This document shows positions 41,258 through 49,987 of a stretch of DNA of 64,000 nucleotides, in pieces. Position numbers and translations under genes: made by a program. Below the pieces are notes generated by a model. The model saw only the letters and a list, made by a program, of their open reading frames with translations, was not told the DNA's origin and ran no database searches. Numbering within the stretch: position 1 is the first letter of the stretch; each line of letters begins with the position of its first letter. This DNA comes from Bifidobacterium bifidum ATCC 29521 = JCM 1255 = DSM 20456 (GTDB lineage Bacteria > Actinomycetota > Actinomycetes > Actinomycetales > Bifidobacteriaceae), in NCBI RefSeq assembly GCF_001025135.1, contig NZ_AP012323.1, positions 1,860,001 through 1,924,000 of the forward strand. The letters are read 5' to 3'.

Positions 41258-42388
41258 TCAGAGCGCGCGACGCGCGTCGATGGCGTCGGCGAGCGTGTGC
41301 AGCAGCTCCTCGGTGCGCTCCCACGGCACGCAGGAGTCGGTGACCGACTGGCCATACACCAGCTGGTCGAGCGGTGCCGGTTTCTGATGCCCGCCCTTGA
41401 GGAAGCTCTCCATCATGACGCCGAGGATGCCCGGCTCTCCATCGGCGATACGCGAGGCGATGTTCTCAATGACCTCGGCCTCGACGTTCTCATCCTTGCC
41501 GCAATTGCCGTGCGCCGCATCGATGACCAGACCGCGTTCGCTCGGACCGCTCGCCTTCGACGCGCGCAACGCCTCAAGCGCGGCCGCCACGGAAGCCGCA
41601 TCGTAGTTCGGGCCGGTGTTCGACCCACGCAGGATCAGATGGCAGTCCGGGTTGCCCTTCGTTTCGGCGGAGATCACGCGGCCATCCAGGTTGATCGACA
41701 GGAAATGGTGCTCGAACCCGGCCGCGAAACACGAGTCGGCGGCCGGCTTGATCGAACCGTCGGTCGCGTTCTTGAAGCCGATCGGCATCGACATGCCGCT
41801 CGCCAGCTCACGATGCACCTGCGACTCCGTGTTGCGCGCGCCGATCGCCCCCCAACTGATCAGATCGCAGATGTACTGCGGCGTAATCGGATCCAGCCAT
41901 TCGGTCGCCGTCGGCAGCCCCAGGCCAAGCACGTCGGTCAGCACCTTGCGCGCCAGCCACATGCCCTTGCGGATATCGAAGCGGCCATCCAGATCCGGGT
42001 CGTTGATCAGACCCTTCCAGCCGATCGTCGTGCGCGGCTTCTCGAAATACACGCGCATCACGATCATCAGTCGGTCCTCAAGCTCGCCCTTGAGCGCCGC
42101 AAGACGCTGCGCGTACTCGTGCGCCGCTTTCGGATCGTGAATCGAGCACGGGCCGACGATGACCAGCAGACGATCATCGCGACCGTGCAGGATGTCGCGG
42201 ATCTGCTGACGCGATTGCAGCACCAGGTCGCTCATATCATCGGTGAGCGGCAGTTCCCTGAGAAAATACCGCGGTGCCGGAATCGGGTCGAGCTGGCGAA
42301 TGTTCACGTCCACCGTTTCAGGGAACACGGCATTCCCGCCCAAATGCCGCTCGTCCTCGGAACTGTCCGGACCACGAAGCCCTGCCAT
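41258..42388 (-). CDS. DAHP synthase, type I, paralogue 2
   Basis: This 376-residue protein catalyses the same first shikimate step as the 37124 copy, with LLVIVGPCSIHDP, RVYFEKPRTTIGWKGLINDP, GAIGARNTESQVHRELASG, GFKNATDGS and DAAHGNCGKD. It lacks the longer N-terminus of the first copy, and the two differ throughout, so they are old paralogues rather than a recent copy. The ATG at 42388 has AAGGAGA upstream; the frame is open to 42538. Two isozymes would allow separate feedback control by different aromatic amino acids. Confidence 0.93.
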   Translation of the reverse strand: MAGLRGPDSSEDERHLGGNAVFPETVDVNIRQLDPIPAPRYFLRELPLTDDMSDLVLQSRQQIRDILHGRDDRLLVIVGPCSIHDPKAAHEYAQRLAALKGELEDRLMIVMRVYFEKPRTTIGWKGLINDPDLDGRFDIRKGMWLARKVLTDVLGLGLPTATEWLDPITPQYICDLISWGAIGARNTESQVHRELASGMSMPIGFKNATDGSIKPAADSCFAAGFEHHFLSINLDGRVISAETKGNPDCHLILRGSNTGPNYDAASVAAALEALRASKASGPSERGLVIDAAHGNCGKDENVEAEVIENIASRIADGEPGILGVMMESFLKGGHQKPAPLDQLVYGQSVTDSCVPWERTEELLHTLADAIDARRAL

Positions 42389-42541
42389 CGCTCTGCTCTC
42401 CTTCCGCACCGCAGGCCGGCGTCTTTCGACCCGCGCCCTCACGTCGCATACCAATACCGAACACACAATAGTAGGTGCCGTCGGAATACGGAAAACAACG
42501 GCTGCAATGCGGGCACGGCGGAGCCGCGAAACCGTCACCCG

Positions 42542-42581
42542 GCGAAAGTCCCATTCCGGCGGCTGCGGATGGGACTTTCGC
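42542..42581 (-). repeat. Palindrome of family A, copy 2 (nuclease gene 3' end)
   Basis: GCGAAAGTCCCAT (42542-42554) and ATGGGACTTTCGC (42569-42581) form a perfect 13-bp stem 17 bases past the nuclease gene stop. The AAAGTCCCAT/ATGGGACTTT core is identical to that behind murB (4128-4161). Confidence 0.7.
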
Positions 42582-42598
42582 GGGATGGAGATGGGGCG

Positions 42599-43633
42599 CT
42601 ATTCGCAGGCGACGCCGTCGCCGTCGCGATCGAGTTTGGTCGAGTAGCCGGGCTGCCCTTTGTATAGCGGCGCTTTGCCGGCTGCACGCACCGCGGCGCA
42701 GTTCTTGTAGTAGACATCGGAACTGTCGCCGTCAGACGGAGCGGCCGGCTCCACCACCGTGCCCGACTCGGACTGTTCGCCCGATGAACCGTCCTGCGAT
42801 GAGCTGCCTTGCGACACGTCCTCCTGCGGCGCCACTGATTCCGCGCCGTCGCCGGTCGGAACGGTCTGGGCCGGGCAGGACGACAGCACGCGCGACATCG
42901 CATCATGCTCGGCCTGCGTCACCCACAGCGAGTACTTCGCCTTCACGCCGATCTGCCGAGCCACGTATGAGCAGCGGAACGATTTGTTGGCGGGCAGCCA
43001 GGTCGCCGCGTCGCCGTCGGACTTGCGCTGGTTCGACGGGCCGTCCACCGCGAGCAGGTTGTACGGGTCATTCGCCAGCTGCTTGCGCCGGTCGGCGATC
43101 AGCTGCTGCGCGCCCTTCTGCCATGCGTCCGACAGCGCCACCACATGATCGATCTGCACGGCCGCCGAGGTGCTTTGCCCGCGCACGAAATCAATCACCG
43201 CGGCGGTGTACGGGTCGACGAGCCGACCGCTGGTCACCACGCAATTGTGCGTACCGGCCTTGTGAGTCTTGTTGGTGAGGTCACGGTTGAGGATGTCGTT
43301 GCGCGTGTCGCACCCGTTGTGGTCGACGTCGGCCCATGCCGCGCCGAACTGGTCGCGCGAATAACCGGTTTTCGGTGCACGTCCCTTGACCGGCAACGTC
43401 TCCAGCACGCTCGTGGCGAGCTGTCCGCCGGACGCGGAAGCCGAGCTTGACGGTTCGGACGACTCAGCCGATTCGGATTGTCCGGACGACTGACGCTCAG
43501 CCGACCCCGCATCGGAGCCGGGAGTTCCGCATGCGCCGACGGTCAACACGAACGCGATCGGGATAAGACACGTCAGTATTCGATTGAATGTATTGAATGA
43601 TGTGCGGCTTCCGACCAACGCTTTCTTCATCAT
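42599..43633 (-). CDS. Secreted lipoprotein nuclease: DUF1524 HNH plus Excalibur domain
   Basis: A 344-residue exported protein. A signal peptide ends in the lipobox-like VLTVGAC (cysteine near residue 35), followed by a Ser/Gly/Glu linker to about residue 72. The DUF1524 HNH nuclease spans about 80-250: WADVDHNGCDTRNDIL, QIDHVVALSDAWQKGA and LLAVDGPSNQRKSDGD hold the HNH-type His and Asn residues. A second Ser/Gly/Glu linker leads to an Excalibur calcium-binding motif, LDRDGDGVACE, at the C-terminus. It probably degrades extracellular DNA. GAGAAAG precedes the tandem ATG start. Confidence 0.88.
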   Translation of the reverse strand: MMKKALVGSRTSFNTFNRILTCLIPIAFVLTVGACGTPGSDAGSAERQSSGQSESAESSEPSSSASASGGQLATSVLETLPVKGRAPKTGYSRDQFGAAWADVDHNGCDTRNDILNRDLTNKTHKAGTHNCVVTSGRLVDPYTAAVIDFVRGQSTSAAVQIDHVVALSDAWQKGAQQLIADRRKQLANDPYNLLAVDGPSNQRKSDGDAATWLPANKSFRCSYVARQIGVKAKYSLWVTQAEHDAMSRVLSSCPAQTVPTGDGAESVAPQEDVSQGSSSQDGSSGEQSESGTVVEPAAPSDGDSSDVYYKNCAAVRAAGKAPLYKGQPGYSTKLDRDGDGVACE

Positions 43634-43736
43634 GCAGCTTTCTCTGGGCTTATTCCGCTATGCCGCAACCGATGCGCGGTCCTCTGGCTAGAAACATCAT
43701 TGTCATCCAACAATAGCGGAAGACCGCCGCCAATGA

Positions 43737-43797
43737 CGATTCCCCACATCGAACGGCACATTCCTTTCGTAAAATGTCCATCCGACACGGGGAATCG
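43737..43797 (-). terminator. Hairpin downstream of pepC
   Basis: CGATTCCCC (43737-43745) and GGGGAATCG (43789-43797) are perfect arms, and CGGCACATT and AATGTCC inside extend the pairing with gaps. It lies about 50 bases past the pepC stop and may end that transcript. Confidence 0.5.
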
Positions 43798-43847
43798 ACG
43801 AAATCGGTCATTCAGTCTCGTGCTCGACGCACGGGCCGATACCTCGC

Positions 43848-45203
43848 TCAGGCCAGCGCACCCATCGGATCCCATGCGGGGAGCATGGTGGCGGGCTCGG
43901 CGAGCGCGGCCTGATACTCGGCCGGGAGCATCGCCTTGGGCACGGCCACCTCGTACACGTACTCGGTGAACCAGTCGTCGCTCATCGTGAAGTAGCCCTT
44001 GTCGGCAATCTTGTCGCCCCAGGAGTTCTCCACGCGCCAGCGACGGGTCGTGGTGCCGTCATCGGCCACGTCCACGCCGACGAACGCCATCGCATGGTTC
44101 ATCGCGGAGTCGCCGAAGCGTACGCGCGACTCCTTGTCCATGTCGAAGTCCACATCGTAGACGCTGCCGTACTCGAACAGGTCAGTCGCCCACGCGCCGC
44201 GCTCGCGATCCATGAACGGACCGCAGTCCGCGCCGAACCACACCGGGATGCCCTTTTCGGTCAGGATCGCGCGCACGCAATCCTTCATGAACTGGTTCGG
44301 CACGTTCAGGTACTCGGTCGGGTTGCCGCCGGCCACGTTGCCCAGGTGCTCGATGCCGATCTTCTTGCCCTTGGCGTGCTCGCGGCGCGGATCGTCCACG
44401 AGGCACACGTAATCCTCAAGGTCGGCGGTGCCCACGTACTTCTTCCAGAACTCGACGGGCGTGATTTCGCCGTCGCGGTGGAACATGCCCTCGGAGTCGG
44501 TCCACTCCCAGTCGAAGCTCTTCGGCGGCTCGCCCAGGTGAATCGTCAGGATGCGGTGGCCGGCGGCGACGGTCTTGGCGACCTCGTCGTCGATCGACGC
44601 GGGGTCGGAGTACATGTGCGCCACGGCAGTGTGCAGCAGGTGGCGCAGCTGCGTGTTCATAGCGCCCGTGTTCTTCGAGGATTCGGTCTCCGGGAACAGG
44701 TCCTTCGGCACGGCACCGTACTTCTTGTACACGTTCAGCGCCATCGTCCACTGGCCTCCGTCACCCATCACGTCGGCGAGCAGGTGCTGGATCAGGCGCG
44801 AGTCGGACGGCTCTCCGGCACGAACCAGCGCGGCGACGTCCTGCAGGAAGTAGTTGACACGCTCCAGCTTGTCGAAGTACATCGCGTAGTTCTGGGAGAA
44901 CTCGAACTCCTTGACGCCGAGGTTCTTCTTGGCGACGAAACGGGCCACATTCAGCGAGCTGAACAGCCAGCAGCGACCGGAACGGTCCTGATGGGTGACC
45001 TCGCCGTTGTCGACGGTGACGGAGAAGCGGCGCTGCAGCAGACGGGAACGGTCATAGTTCAGCGCGACCTTGTCGATACCGGCGGCGGTGACGGCGTTCA
45101 TGGCCAGACGGTTGGACTGGCTGGCATCGAATGATGTGACCAGATCGTTCAGCTGCTCGCCGGACAGCGGTGTGATTTCAGACGATGACGTGTTCTCGGT
45201 CAT
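43848..45203 (-). CDS. pepC: Aminopeptidase C (bleomycin hydrolase family)
   Basis: A 451-residue C1B cysteine aminopeptidase, cytosolic, that trims N-terminal residues from peptides. The papain-type triad is visible: Cys in DRSGRCWLFSSLN (near residue 70), His in MNHAMAFVGVD (near 365) and Asn in VENSWGDKI (near 390). The length is that of PepC/bleomycin hydrolase. The ATG at 45203 has AAAGGAGC upstream; the frame extends to 45608 but those codons overlap the tail of the next gene and are not family-like. It helps meet the amino-acid needs of a peptide-using gut bacterium. Confidence 0.94.
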   Translation of the reverse strand: MTENTSSSEITPLSGEQLNDLVTSFDASQSNRLAMNAVTAAGIDKVALNYDRSRLLQRRFSVTVDNGEVTHQDRSGRCWLFSSLNVARFVAKKNLGVKEFEFSQNYAMYFDKLERVNYFLQDVAALVRAGEPSDSRLIQHLLADVMGDGGQWTMALNVYKKYGAVPKDLFPETESSKNTGAMNTQLRHLLHTAVAHMYSDPASIDDEVAKTVAAGHRILTIHLGEPPKSFDWEWTDSEGMFHRDGEITPVEFWKKYVGTADLEDYVCLVDDPRREHAKGKKIGIEHLGNVAGGNPTEYLNVPNQFMKDCVRAILTEKGIPVWFGADCGPFMDRERGAWATDLFEYGSVYDVDFDMDKESRVRFGDSAMNHAMAFVGVDVADDGTTTRRWRVENSWGDKIADKGYFTMSDDWFTEYVYEVAVPKAMLPAEYQAALAEPATMLPAWDPMGALA

Positions 45204-45254
45204 GCTGCTCCTTTGACTTGGGACGTGCGCGGCCGGTTTTGTGGCCGCAATGAA

Positions 45255-45285
45255 ACGTGGCATCCAGCGTTTGACCGGATGCCAC
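45255..45285 (-). terminator. Hairpin downstream of the coiled-coil gene
   Basis: CGTGGCATCC and GGATGCCACG form a perfect 10-bp stem, followed on the minus strand by TTTCATT. It is about 154 bases past the coiled-coil gene stop and 50 bases before pepC. Confidence 0.6.
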
Positions 45286-45438
45286 GACGGGTCTCTAATG
45301 AGTGTAGCGGCGACAGCGGATTCCCGCCATCGAACCGGTTCAATACCTTGATTCGGCAGGAGCTCGGCGACTTCTACAGCCGCCTGCGGGCCGGACGGCG
45401 AAGCCCGGCATCCGACGCTTCGGAATCCCGGCCGACTG

Positions 45439-46905
45439 CTATTCGGCGGTTTCGGCCTCGCCGGCCTCGGTGTGCTCGGCCACATGCTCGGCGACCGGCT
45501 CGGCGGCGACCGCTTCCGCATCCTGATTGTCGTCATGCTCCGCGACGGCATGCGACTCATACGCCGGTGCCGGCTCATCCTGCGCGGCGGCATTGTACAG
45601 CGGCACATCGGGCGCTCCCTGATGCGACGCGGCGCCAGGCCGCTCCGCCCCCTGCTCGTTCATGAACCCGAATCCGCTGAACGCCTTGGTAAACATCGAA
45701 CGCAGCTCGGACACGCGCTGCGTGATGGCCGCCTCACGCGATTGCAGCTCGGCGATGCGCCCCTGAAGATCCTCCAGCTCGACCTGCGCGGCCTTGCGGC
45801 GATCCTCGATCTGCGACGCCGCATCCTCGCCGGCCTTTTCCAGGATCTGCGCGGCCTGATCGTCGGCCTCCTTGCGCTTGCTCGCCGCATACGTGTCGGC
45901 ATCCTCGCGCACGGTCTTCGCCTGGCCGATCAGCTCGTCGGATTCCTTCTTGGCGGCCACGCGACGCTCTTCGAGGTTTTCGAGCAGCTCGCTCACCTTC
46001 TTGGTCGCTTCGTCCTGCTGGGCGGCGATGTCAGTGCGAATCTGCTCGACCTCGGCGTTGACCTGGCTCATCGTCTGCGTGTGGCGGACCTCGGCGTCGT
46101 CGCGAATCTCCTGCGCCTTCGCCTTGGCCGCATCGATAATCTCGCCCGCCCTGCGCTGCGCGTCGGCCATCATCTTGGACACCTGCTCGCGCACGTCGGA
46201 CAGTTTCTTGTTCGCCTCCGCGAGCGCCGCCTGAATCTGGTCGTTGGACTCGGACTTGAGCTTGGCAATCTCCTCGTTCGCGCTCCTGCGCTGCGAGGCG
46301 ATCTGCTGGGTCGCCTTCGCCTGCATCTCGGCGATCTCGCGCTCCTGCTTGGCGCGCTCCGACGCCATGCGCTTTTCATGCTCCTCGCGCGAATTGGTGA
46401 GTTCGAGATCGACGGACTGACGCTGCTCGGTCACGATCTTCGCCGTTTCGGCGCGCAGCTGGGCGGCGTCCTGCTGCGCGCTGGTCGTAATGGTCTGCGC
46501 CTGATTGGTGGCGTTGCCGGTAATCGTATCGGCCTTGGCCTGAGCGTCATCGAGAAGATGCTGCGCATCCAGCTTCGCATTGTTGATCAGCGTCTCCGCC
46601 TGAGCCTTGGCGGACGCGCGAGTCGAGGCGGCATCCTGCTTGGCACGCTCCAACAGCTCGGTGCTGGTCTGCTCCGCGGAGGCAAGCATCTGCTGGGCGT
46701 TGGCGCCCAACGAGGCGAACGTGTGGTTCTTGGACGACTGACGGTTGCGCTCCTCCTGCAGCTTCGCCTGCAACTGCAGCAGACGATCCCCGTCCTGCTT
46801 GATCTGCGCACGCAACGCGGCCAGCGTCTGCTGCGCGCTGGCAAACGCCCGGTCCACCTGCTCCTTATCGTATCCACGTATCACAATCGGGAACTGGTCC
46901 GCCAT
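45439..46905 (-). CDS. DivIVA-like long coiled-coil protein
   Basis: A 488-residue protein starting FPIVIRGYDKEQVDRAF, the membrane-binding DivIVA-type motif, followed by an almost continuous coiled coil (about residues 25-400) rich in Ala, Gln, Glu and Lys, then an acidic, disordered tail ending EAGEAETAE. In actinobacteria such proteins (DivIVA/Scy-like) mark cell poles or organise the cytoskeleton. It is too long to be the standard DivIVA. GAAAGGAACC precedes the ATG. The conserved start and the coil are clear; the precise role is inferred. Confidence 0.78.
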   Translation of the reverse strand: MADQFPIVIRGYDKEQVDRAFASAQQTLAALRAQIKQDGDRLLQLQAKLQEERNRQSSKNHTFASLGANAQQMLASAEQTSTELLERAKQDAASTRASAKAQAETLINNAKLDAQHLLDDAQAKADTITGNATNQAQTITTSAQQDAAQLRAETAKIVTEQRQSVDLELTNSREEHEKRMASERAKQEREIAEMQAKATQQIASQRRSANEEIAKLKSESNDQIQAALAEANKKLSDVREQVSKMMADAQRRAGEIIDAAKAKAQEIRDDAEVRHTQTMSQVNAEVEQIRTDIAAQQDEATKKVSELLENLEERRVAAKKESDELIGQAKTVREDADTYAASKRKEADDQAAQILEKAGEDAASQIEDRRKAAQVELEDLQGRIAELQSREAAITQRVSELRSMFTKAFSGFGFMNEQGAERPGAASHQGAPDVPLYNAAAQDEPAPAYESHAVAEHDDNQDAEAVAAEPVAEHVAEHTEAGEAETAE

Positions 46906-47053
46906 GTTCGGTTCCTTTCGCCATTACACCTGCTCGTTAGCACAACCACACACGACTGTACCGCATGGCGTCAAGCCCACGCCAGAAACGCGACGAACCA
47001 TACGCGAACGTACACACATGCCAGCAAGAAACCAGCTGCATCCCAGCAAAACG

Positions 47054-47731
47054 TCAGGCGATGAGAATATCCCCGGACGACGGCTGCAGATAATAACGGA
47101 CCGTCTCGCGCACCACATCGCGCCCGGCACGCACCTGCTGGCGCAGATCCAGGCCGTTCTGCAGCCTGCTGCCGCCATTGATCGGAGGGAAGCTGACGAA
47201 GCCGGCCAGCACACGATCCTGTGTCGCCGTCCAGTGCAGCAGCTGGTAGAACAGCGAATTGCATACGAACGTGCCCGCGTCGGAACTGAGCGTGGCGGGT
47301 ATGCCGTCGCGCGCGAAATCGTTGATGATGGCCCGCAACGGCAAACGGGTCCAATATGCGGCCGGGCCGTCCTTGATGATCGGCTCGAACCGCGGCAGCG
47401 CGTTGTCGGCGTCAGGGCGGGCAGCGTTCATCAGGTTCGTGGCGCAGCGTTCCATCGCCACGCTGTGCGCCGCATGCTTGAGACCGGTCGCGATCACGAT
47501 GTCCGGCCGGGTCGCGTCCAAGGTCTCCAGCAACGTGGGCCAAGCGTTGGCGAAGCTGACCGGGAGCGCCACGGTGTTGATGGACACGTTGGCGTCATGC
47601 AGCGGATCGTCCACGTCGGACGGCTCCCCGATGCCGTCGCGGACGAGCGCCTCGGGCACTTCGTACGACGGGTTGACGTCGATGTTCTCGTAGTGGTCGA
47701 ACCCACAAATCACGACATTGAGCTGCTGCAT
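47054..47731 (-). CDS. pcp: Pyroglutamyl-peptidase I
   Basis: A 225-residue C15 cysteine peptidase that removes pyroglutamate from peptide N-termini. It has the N-terminal CGFDHYENIDVNPSYEV (substrate loop), MERCATNLMNAARPD, and the catalytic cysteine in LSSDAGTFVCNSLFYQLLH. The C-terminal part is slightly longer than in the Bacillus enzyme. It lies 33 bases downstream of ispD on the same strand, so it is probably cotranscribed, although the two functions are unrelated. The weak start context makes readthrough coupling plausible. Confidence 0.9.
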   Translation of the reverse strand: MQQLNVVICGFDHYENIDVNPSYEVPEALVRDGIGEPSDVDDPLHDANVSINTVALPVSFANAWPTLLETLDATRPDIVIATGLKHAAHSVAMERCATNLMNAARPDADNALPRFEPIIKDGPAAYWTRLPLRAIINDFARDGIPATLSSDAGTFVCNSLFYQLLHWTATQDRVLAGFVSFPPINGGSRLQNGLDLRQQVRAGRDVVRETVRYYLQPSSGDILIA

Positions 47732-47764
47732 GATGCCAGTGTACCCCGCGAACGCCTGCCGCTG

Positions 47765-48565
47765 CTATTGCTCGCGGACCTGGGCGAACACCTGATGCAT
47801 CCGTTCGCGTGCGAGACGCTTGCGGATCTCCAGCGAGATCTGCTCGGCCTGGGGCAGGTCGTCGCGCGTGGTGATCTTCATGTTGGTCCGGGAGCCGGCC
47901 ACGATGGCGACCGGGACGTCGGGCAGGTAGTCGACGACCACGCGCGTATCATCGGTCGGATGGAAATCGGGGTCGCGCGAGGCTAGCTCGTATGCGCGGC
48001 GGATGGTCTCGAACCGGAATGCCTGCGGAGTCTGCGCCCGGAACATGTTCGCGCGGTCCGGGACGGAGCGCACGACCTTGCGGTCGCCCAGATCCTCGGT
48101 GAGCAGCATCGTGTCGGTGGAGGCGAATGCGACCGTGGCTGCCTCGAACTCGTCCAGCGCGGTGACGCATCCGTCGATCGAGGACTGCTCGACAAACGGG
48201 CGCACCGCGTCGTGGATCAGCAGTTTCGCGCGGGGCGGGATGCCAGCTGCCCCCAGCGCCTGCAGAGCCGCCGCAGTGCTGTCGGCGCGTTCGGCGCCGC
48301 CGTCAATGATCATGCGCACCTTCGGGTAGCCGGCCTCATCGACCAGGCGTTCCACTTCATCGCGCACCTGCGGGTTGACGACGACGATGGTGTCGGTGAC
48401 ATGCGGGTTCTGCTCGAACGCCTCGATGGACCAGCAGACGATCGGCTTGTCGTCGACGCTCACCAGCTGCTTGGGGTTGTCCGGATCGAAGCGCGTGCCG
48501 AAGCCGGCGGCCAATACCACGGCGACGACCGGTGCTTCGGGTTCTCTGTCATCTCTCTGAGTCAT
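47765..48565 (-). CDS. ispD: 2-C-methyl-D-erythritol 4-phosphate cytidylyltransferase
   Basis: A 266-residue enzyme of the MEP isoprenoid pathway that forms CDP-ME from MEP and CTP. Seen are VVAVVLAAGFGTRFDPDNPK (CTP-binding loop), KLLIHDAVRPFVEQ, and DDTRVVVDYLPDVPVAIVAG followed by MKITTRDDL near the C-terminus. The ATG at 48565 is chosen by homology; the site before it (GGTGGGCGG) is modest, and the frame is open to 48784 across a repeat-rich spacer that is clearly non-coding. Confidence 0.93.
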   Translation of the reverse strand: MTQRDDREPEAPVVAVVLAAGFGTRFDPDNPKQLVSVDDKPIVCWSIEAFEQNPHVTDTIVVVNPQVRDEVERLVDEAGYPKVRMIIDGGAERADSTAAALQALGAAGIPPRAKLLIHDAVRPFVEQSSIDGCVTALDEFEAATVAFASTDTMLLTEDLGDRKVVRSVPDRANMFRAQTPQAFRFETIRRAYELASRDPDFHPTDDTRVVVDYLPDVPVAIVAGSRTNMKITTRDDLPQAEQISLEIRKRLARERMHQVFAQVREQ

Positions 48566-48687
48566 ACCGCCCACCGTATGACCCGCCCTGCCCGGGTGTG
48601 ACGGAAGCCACACTCTTCTGCACGGAATTTTTTCTGATTCGACGACGAACAGGCCGCCGACACCGGTGTCGGCCCCGCCGCAACGGG

Positions 48688-48894
48688 CTATCTCGCTTTC
48701 GAGGGGTTGATTTCGGCTCGGCCGAACATCTATCTGCGTTTCAAGGGGTTGCCAAAACACGATACCGCGAGTATTAAGCGCCAAACGCCATTGGAATCAT
48801 GCGGTTTAGGGCCTTGGGCTACTTGGCCATCAACCTCACGAAACGAAGATAGATGTTCCCGACCGGTGGAATCAACCTCACGAAACGAAGATAG
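48688..48894. repeat. Inverted pair of 42-bp tandem repeats
   Basis: Four copies of a 24-base unit lie in the ispD-pgeF spacer: two in plus orientation (48688-48711, 48730-48753) and two in minus orientation (48829-48852, 48871-48894). The minus copies read CTATCTTCGTTTCGTGAGG and are identical; the plus copies read CTATCTCGCTTTCGAGGGG and CTATCTGCGTTTCAAGGGG. The step is exactly 42 bases on both sides, and the linker ends in GAACAT on both sides. See finding. Confidence 0.85.
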
Positions 48895-48928
48895 CGGCCC
48901 GATTCGTCACAACCGAGGCAAATCGGGG

Positions 48929-49939
48929 TCAGCCGCGCATGATCAGGGCGAGCAGGCGTCCCTCGTGCGCCTTGCCGGCGAGCGAGGCGCGGCGGTGGGA
49001 GTACCACAGCGGGTTCTCCAGCGTGCACATGCTGTGGCGCACGGTGCTCCAGCGGTCGGCGAGCGCAGGCTCGCCTTCGCCGTCGGCGGCACACAGCGAG
49101 GCAAGCTCTTCGTCTTCATACAGGTATTGGGAGGCGGCGTTGACGCGCGGGCGCGAATCGACGATGCTGTCGGCGGGAACACCCGCCTTGGCAAGCTCCA
49201 TGCGGGCGGCCTTGGCGATGTCGATGCCGGGGCCTCCGAATCGCGTCAGAGTGAACGTACCGGGGAATTGCGCGTCGAACTCGCCGGCGATGGCGTCGCC
49301 GACCTCGTAGCAGTCGCCGCAGATGCACGGTCCGAGCGTGGCCGCGATGCGCTCCGGCGCAGCGCCCTTGGCCACCATCGCATCAATCGTGGCACCGATG
49401 ATGCCGCGCTGCAGGCCCTTGCGCCCGCAGTGAGCGGCGCCGATCACGCCGGCCTGGGCGTCGGCCATCAGCACCGGCAGGCAATCCGCAGCGAACATGC
49501 CCAGCGCCACACCCGCGCGATACGTGACTTGCCCGTCCGCCTCCACGACGGTCGCGGCCTGCGCCTCGCCGTCGGCGGTCACCTCACCGGGCGTGCCGGA
49601 CACATCGAAGCCGAACGGGGTGTTCAGATGCCATGATGCATCCACGTCCACCGCACGCCCGGAATGCACCTGACTGACCAGCGAGAGCCCGCAGCCGACG
49701 GATTTCGCGAGCGACACGCGATTGGCGAGAATCGCCTGCAGGTCGTCGCCGCCCTTGCCGCCGAGATTGCAATCGCCGAAATCGCCGTGGCTCACCCCGC
49801 CCAGGCGCGTGGTGTAGACGACAGTGACACCAGGCGCCAGCGCGATCGGGATCGTCACTGGAACCGGGTTGCCCTCCTCGTCGGTGGGGCTGATGGCGTT
49901 GCTGTCCAGAATCTCATCATCAAACTGCGTATCGCTCAT
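48929..49939 (-). CDS. pgeF: Laccase-domain protein, PgeF/YfiH family
   Basis: A 336-residue member of the multicopper-oxidase-related YfiH family. Members act as purine nucleoside phosphorylase/adenosine deaminase (LACC1-like) or in peptidoglycan editing (PgeF). Zinc or copper ligands are seen in LSLVSQVHSGRAVDVD, FAADCLPVLMAD, AAHCGRKGLQRG and GPCICGDCYEVG. It is longer than the usual 240-260 residues, with an N-terminal extension of about 30 and an insertion near residue 110. AAGGAATC precedes the ATG. It lies 48 bases downstream of the U32 gene, so the two probably form an operon. Confidence 0.88.
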   Translation of the reverse strand: MSDTQFDDEILDSNAISPTDEEGNPVPVTIPIALAPGVTVVYTTRLGGVSHGDFGDCNLGGKGGDDLQAILANRVSLAKSVGCGLSLVSQVHSGRAVDVDASWHLNTPFGFDVSGTPGEVTADGEAQAATVVEADGQVTYRAGVALGMFAADCLPVLMADAQAGVIGAAHCGRKGLQRGIIGATIDAMVAKGAAPERIAATLGPCICGDCYEVGDAIAGEFDAQFPGTFTLTRFGGPGIDIAKAARMELAKAGVPADSIVDSRPRVNAASQYLYEDEELASLCAADGEGEPALADRWSTVRHSMCTLENPLWYSHRRASLAGKAHEGRLLALIMRG

Positions 49940-49987
49940 GATTCCTTATCCTATGTGATTGCATGCTCTTCGGCTCGGCGATTGGCG

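Noticed and set aside
48688-48894. Possible CRISPR-like array
   Set aside because: The 24-base units occur only four times, in two orientations, and the linker sequences between units are similar to each other rather than unique spacers. No cas genes are near.
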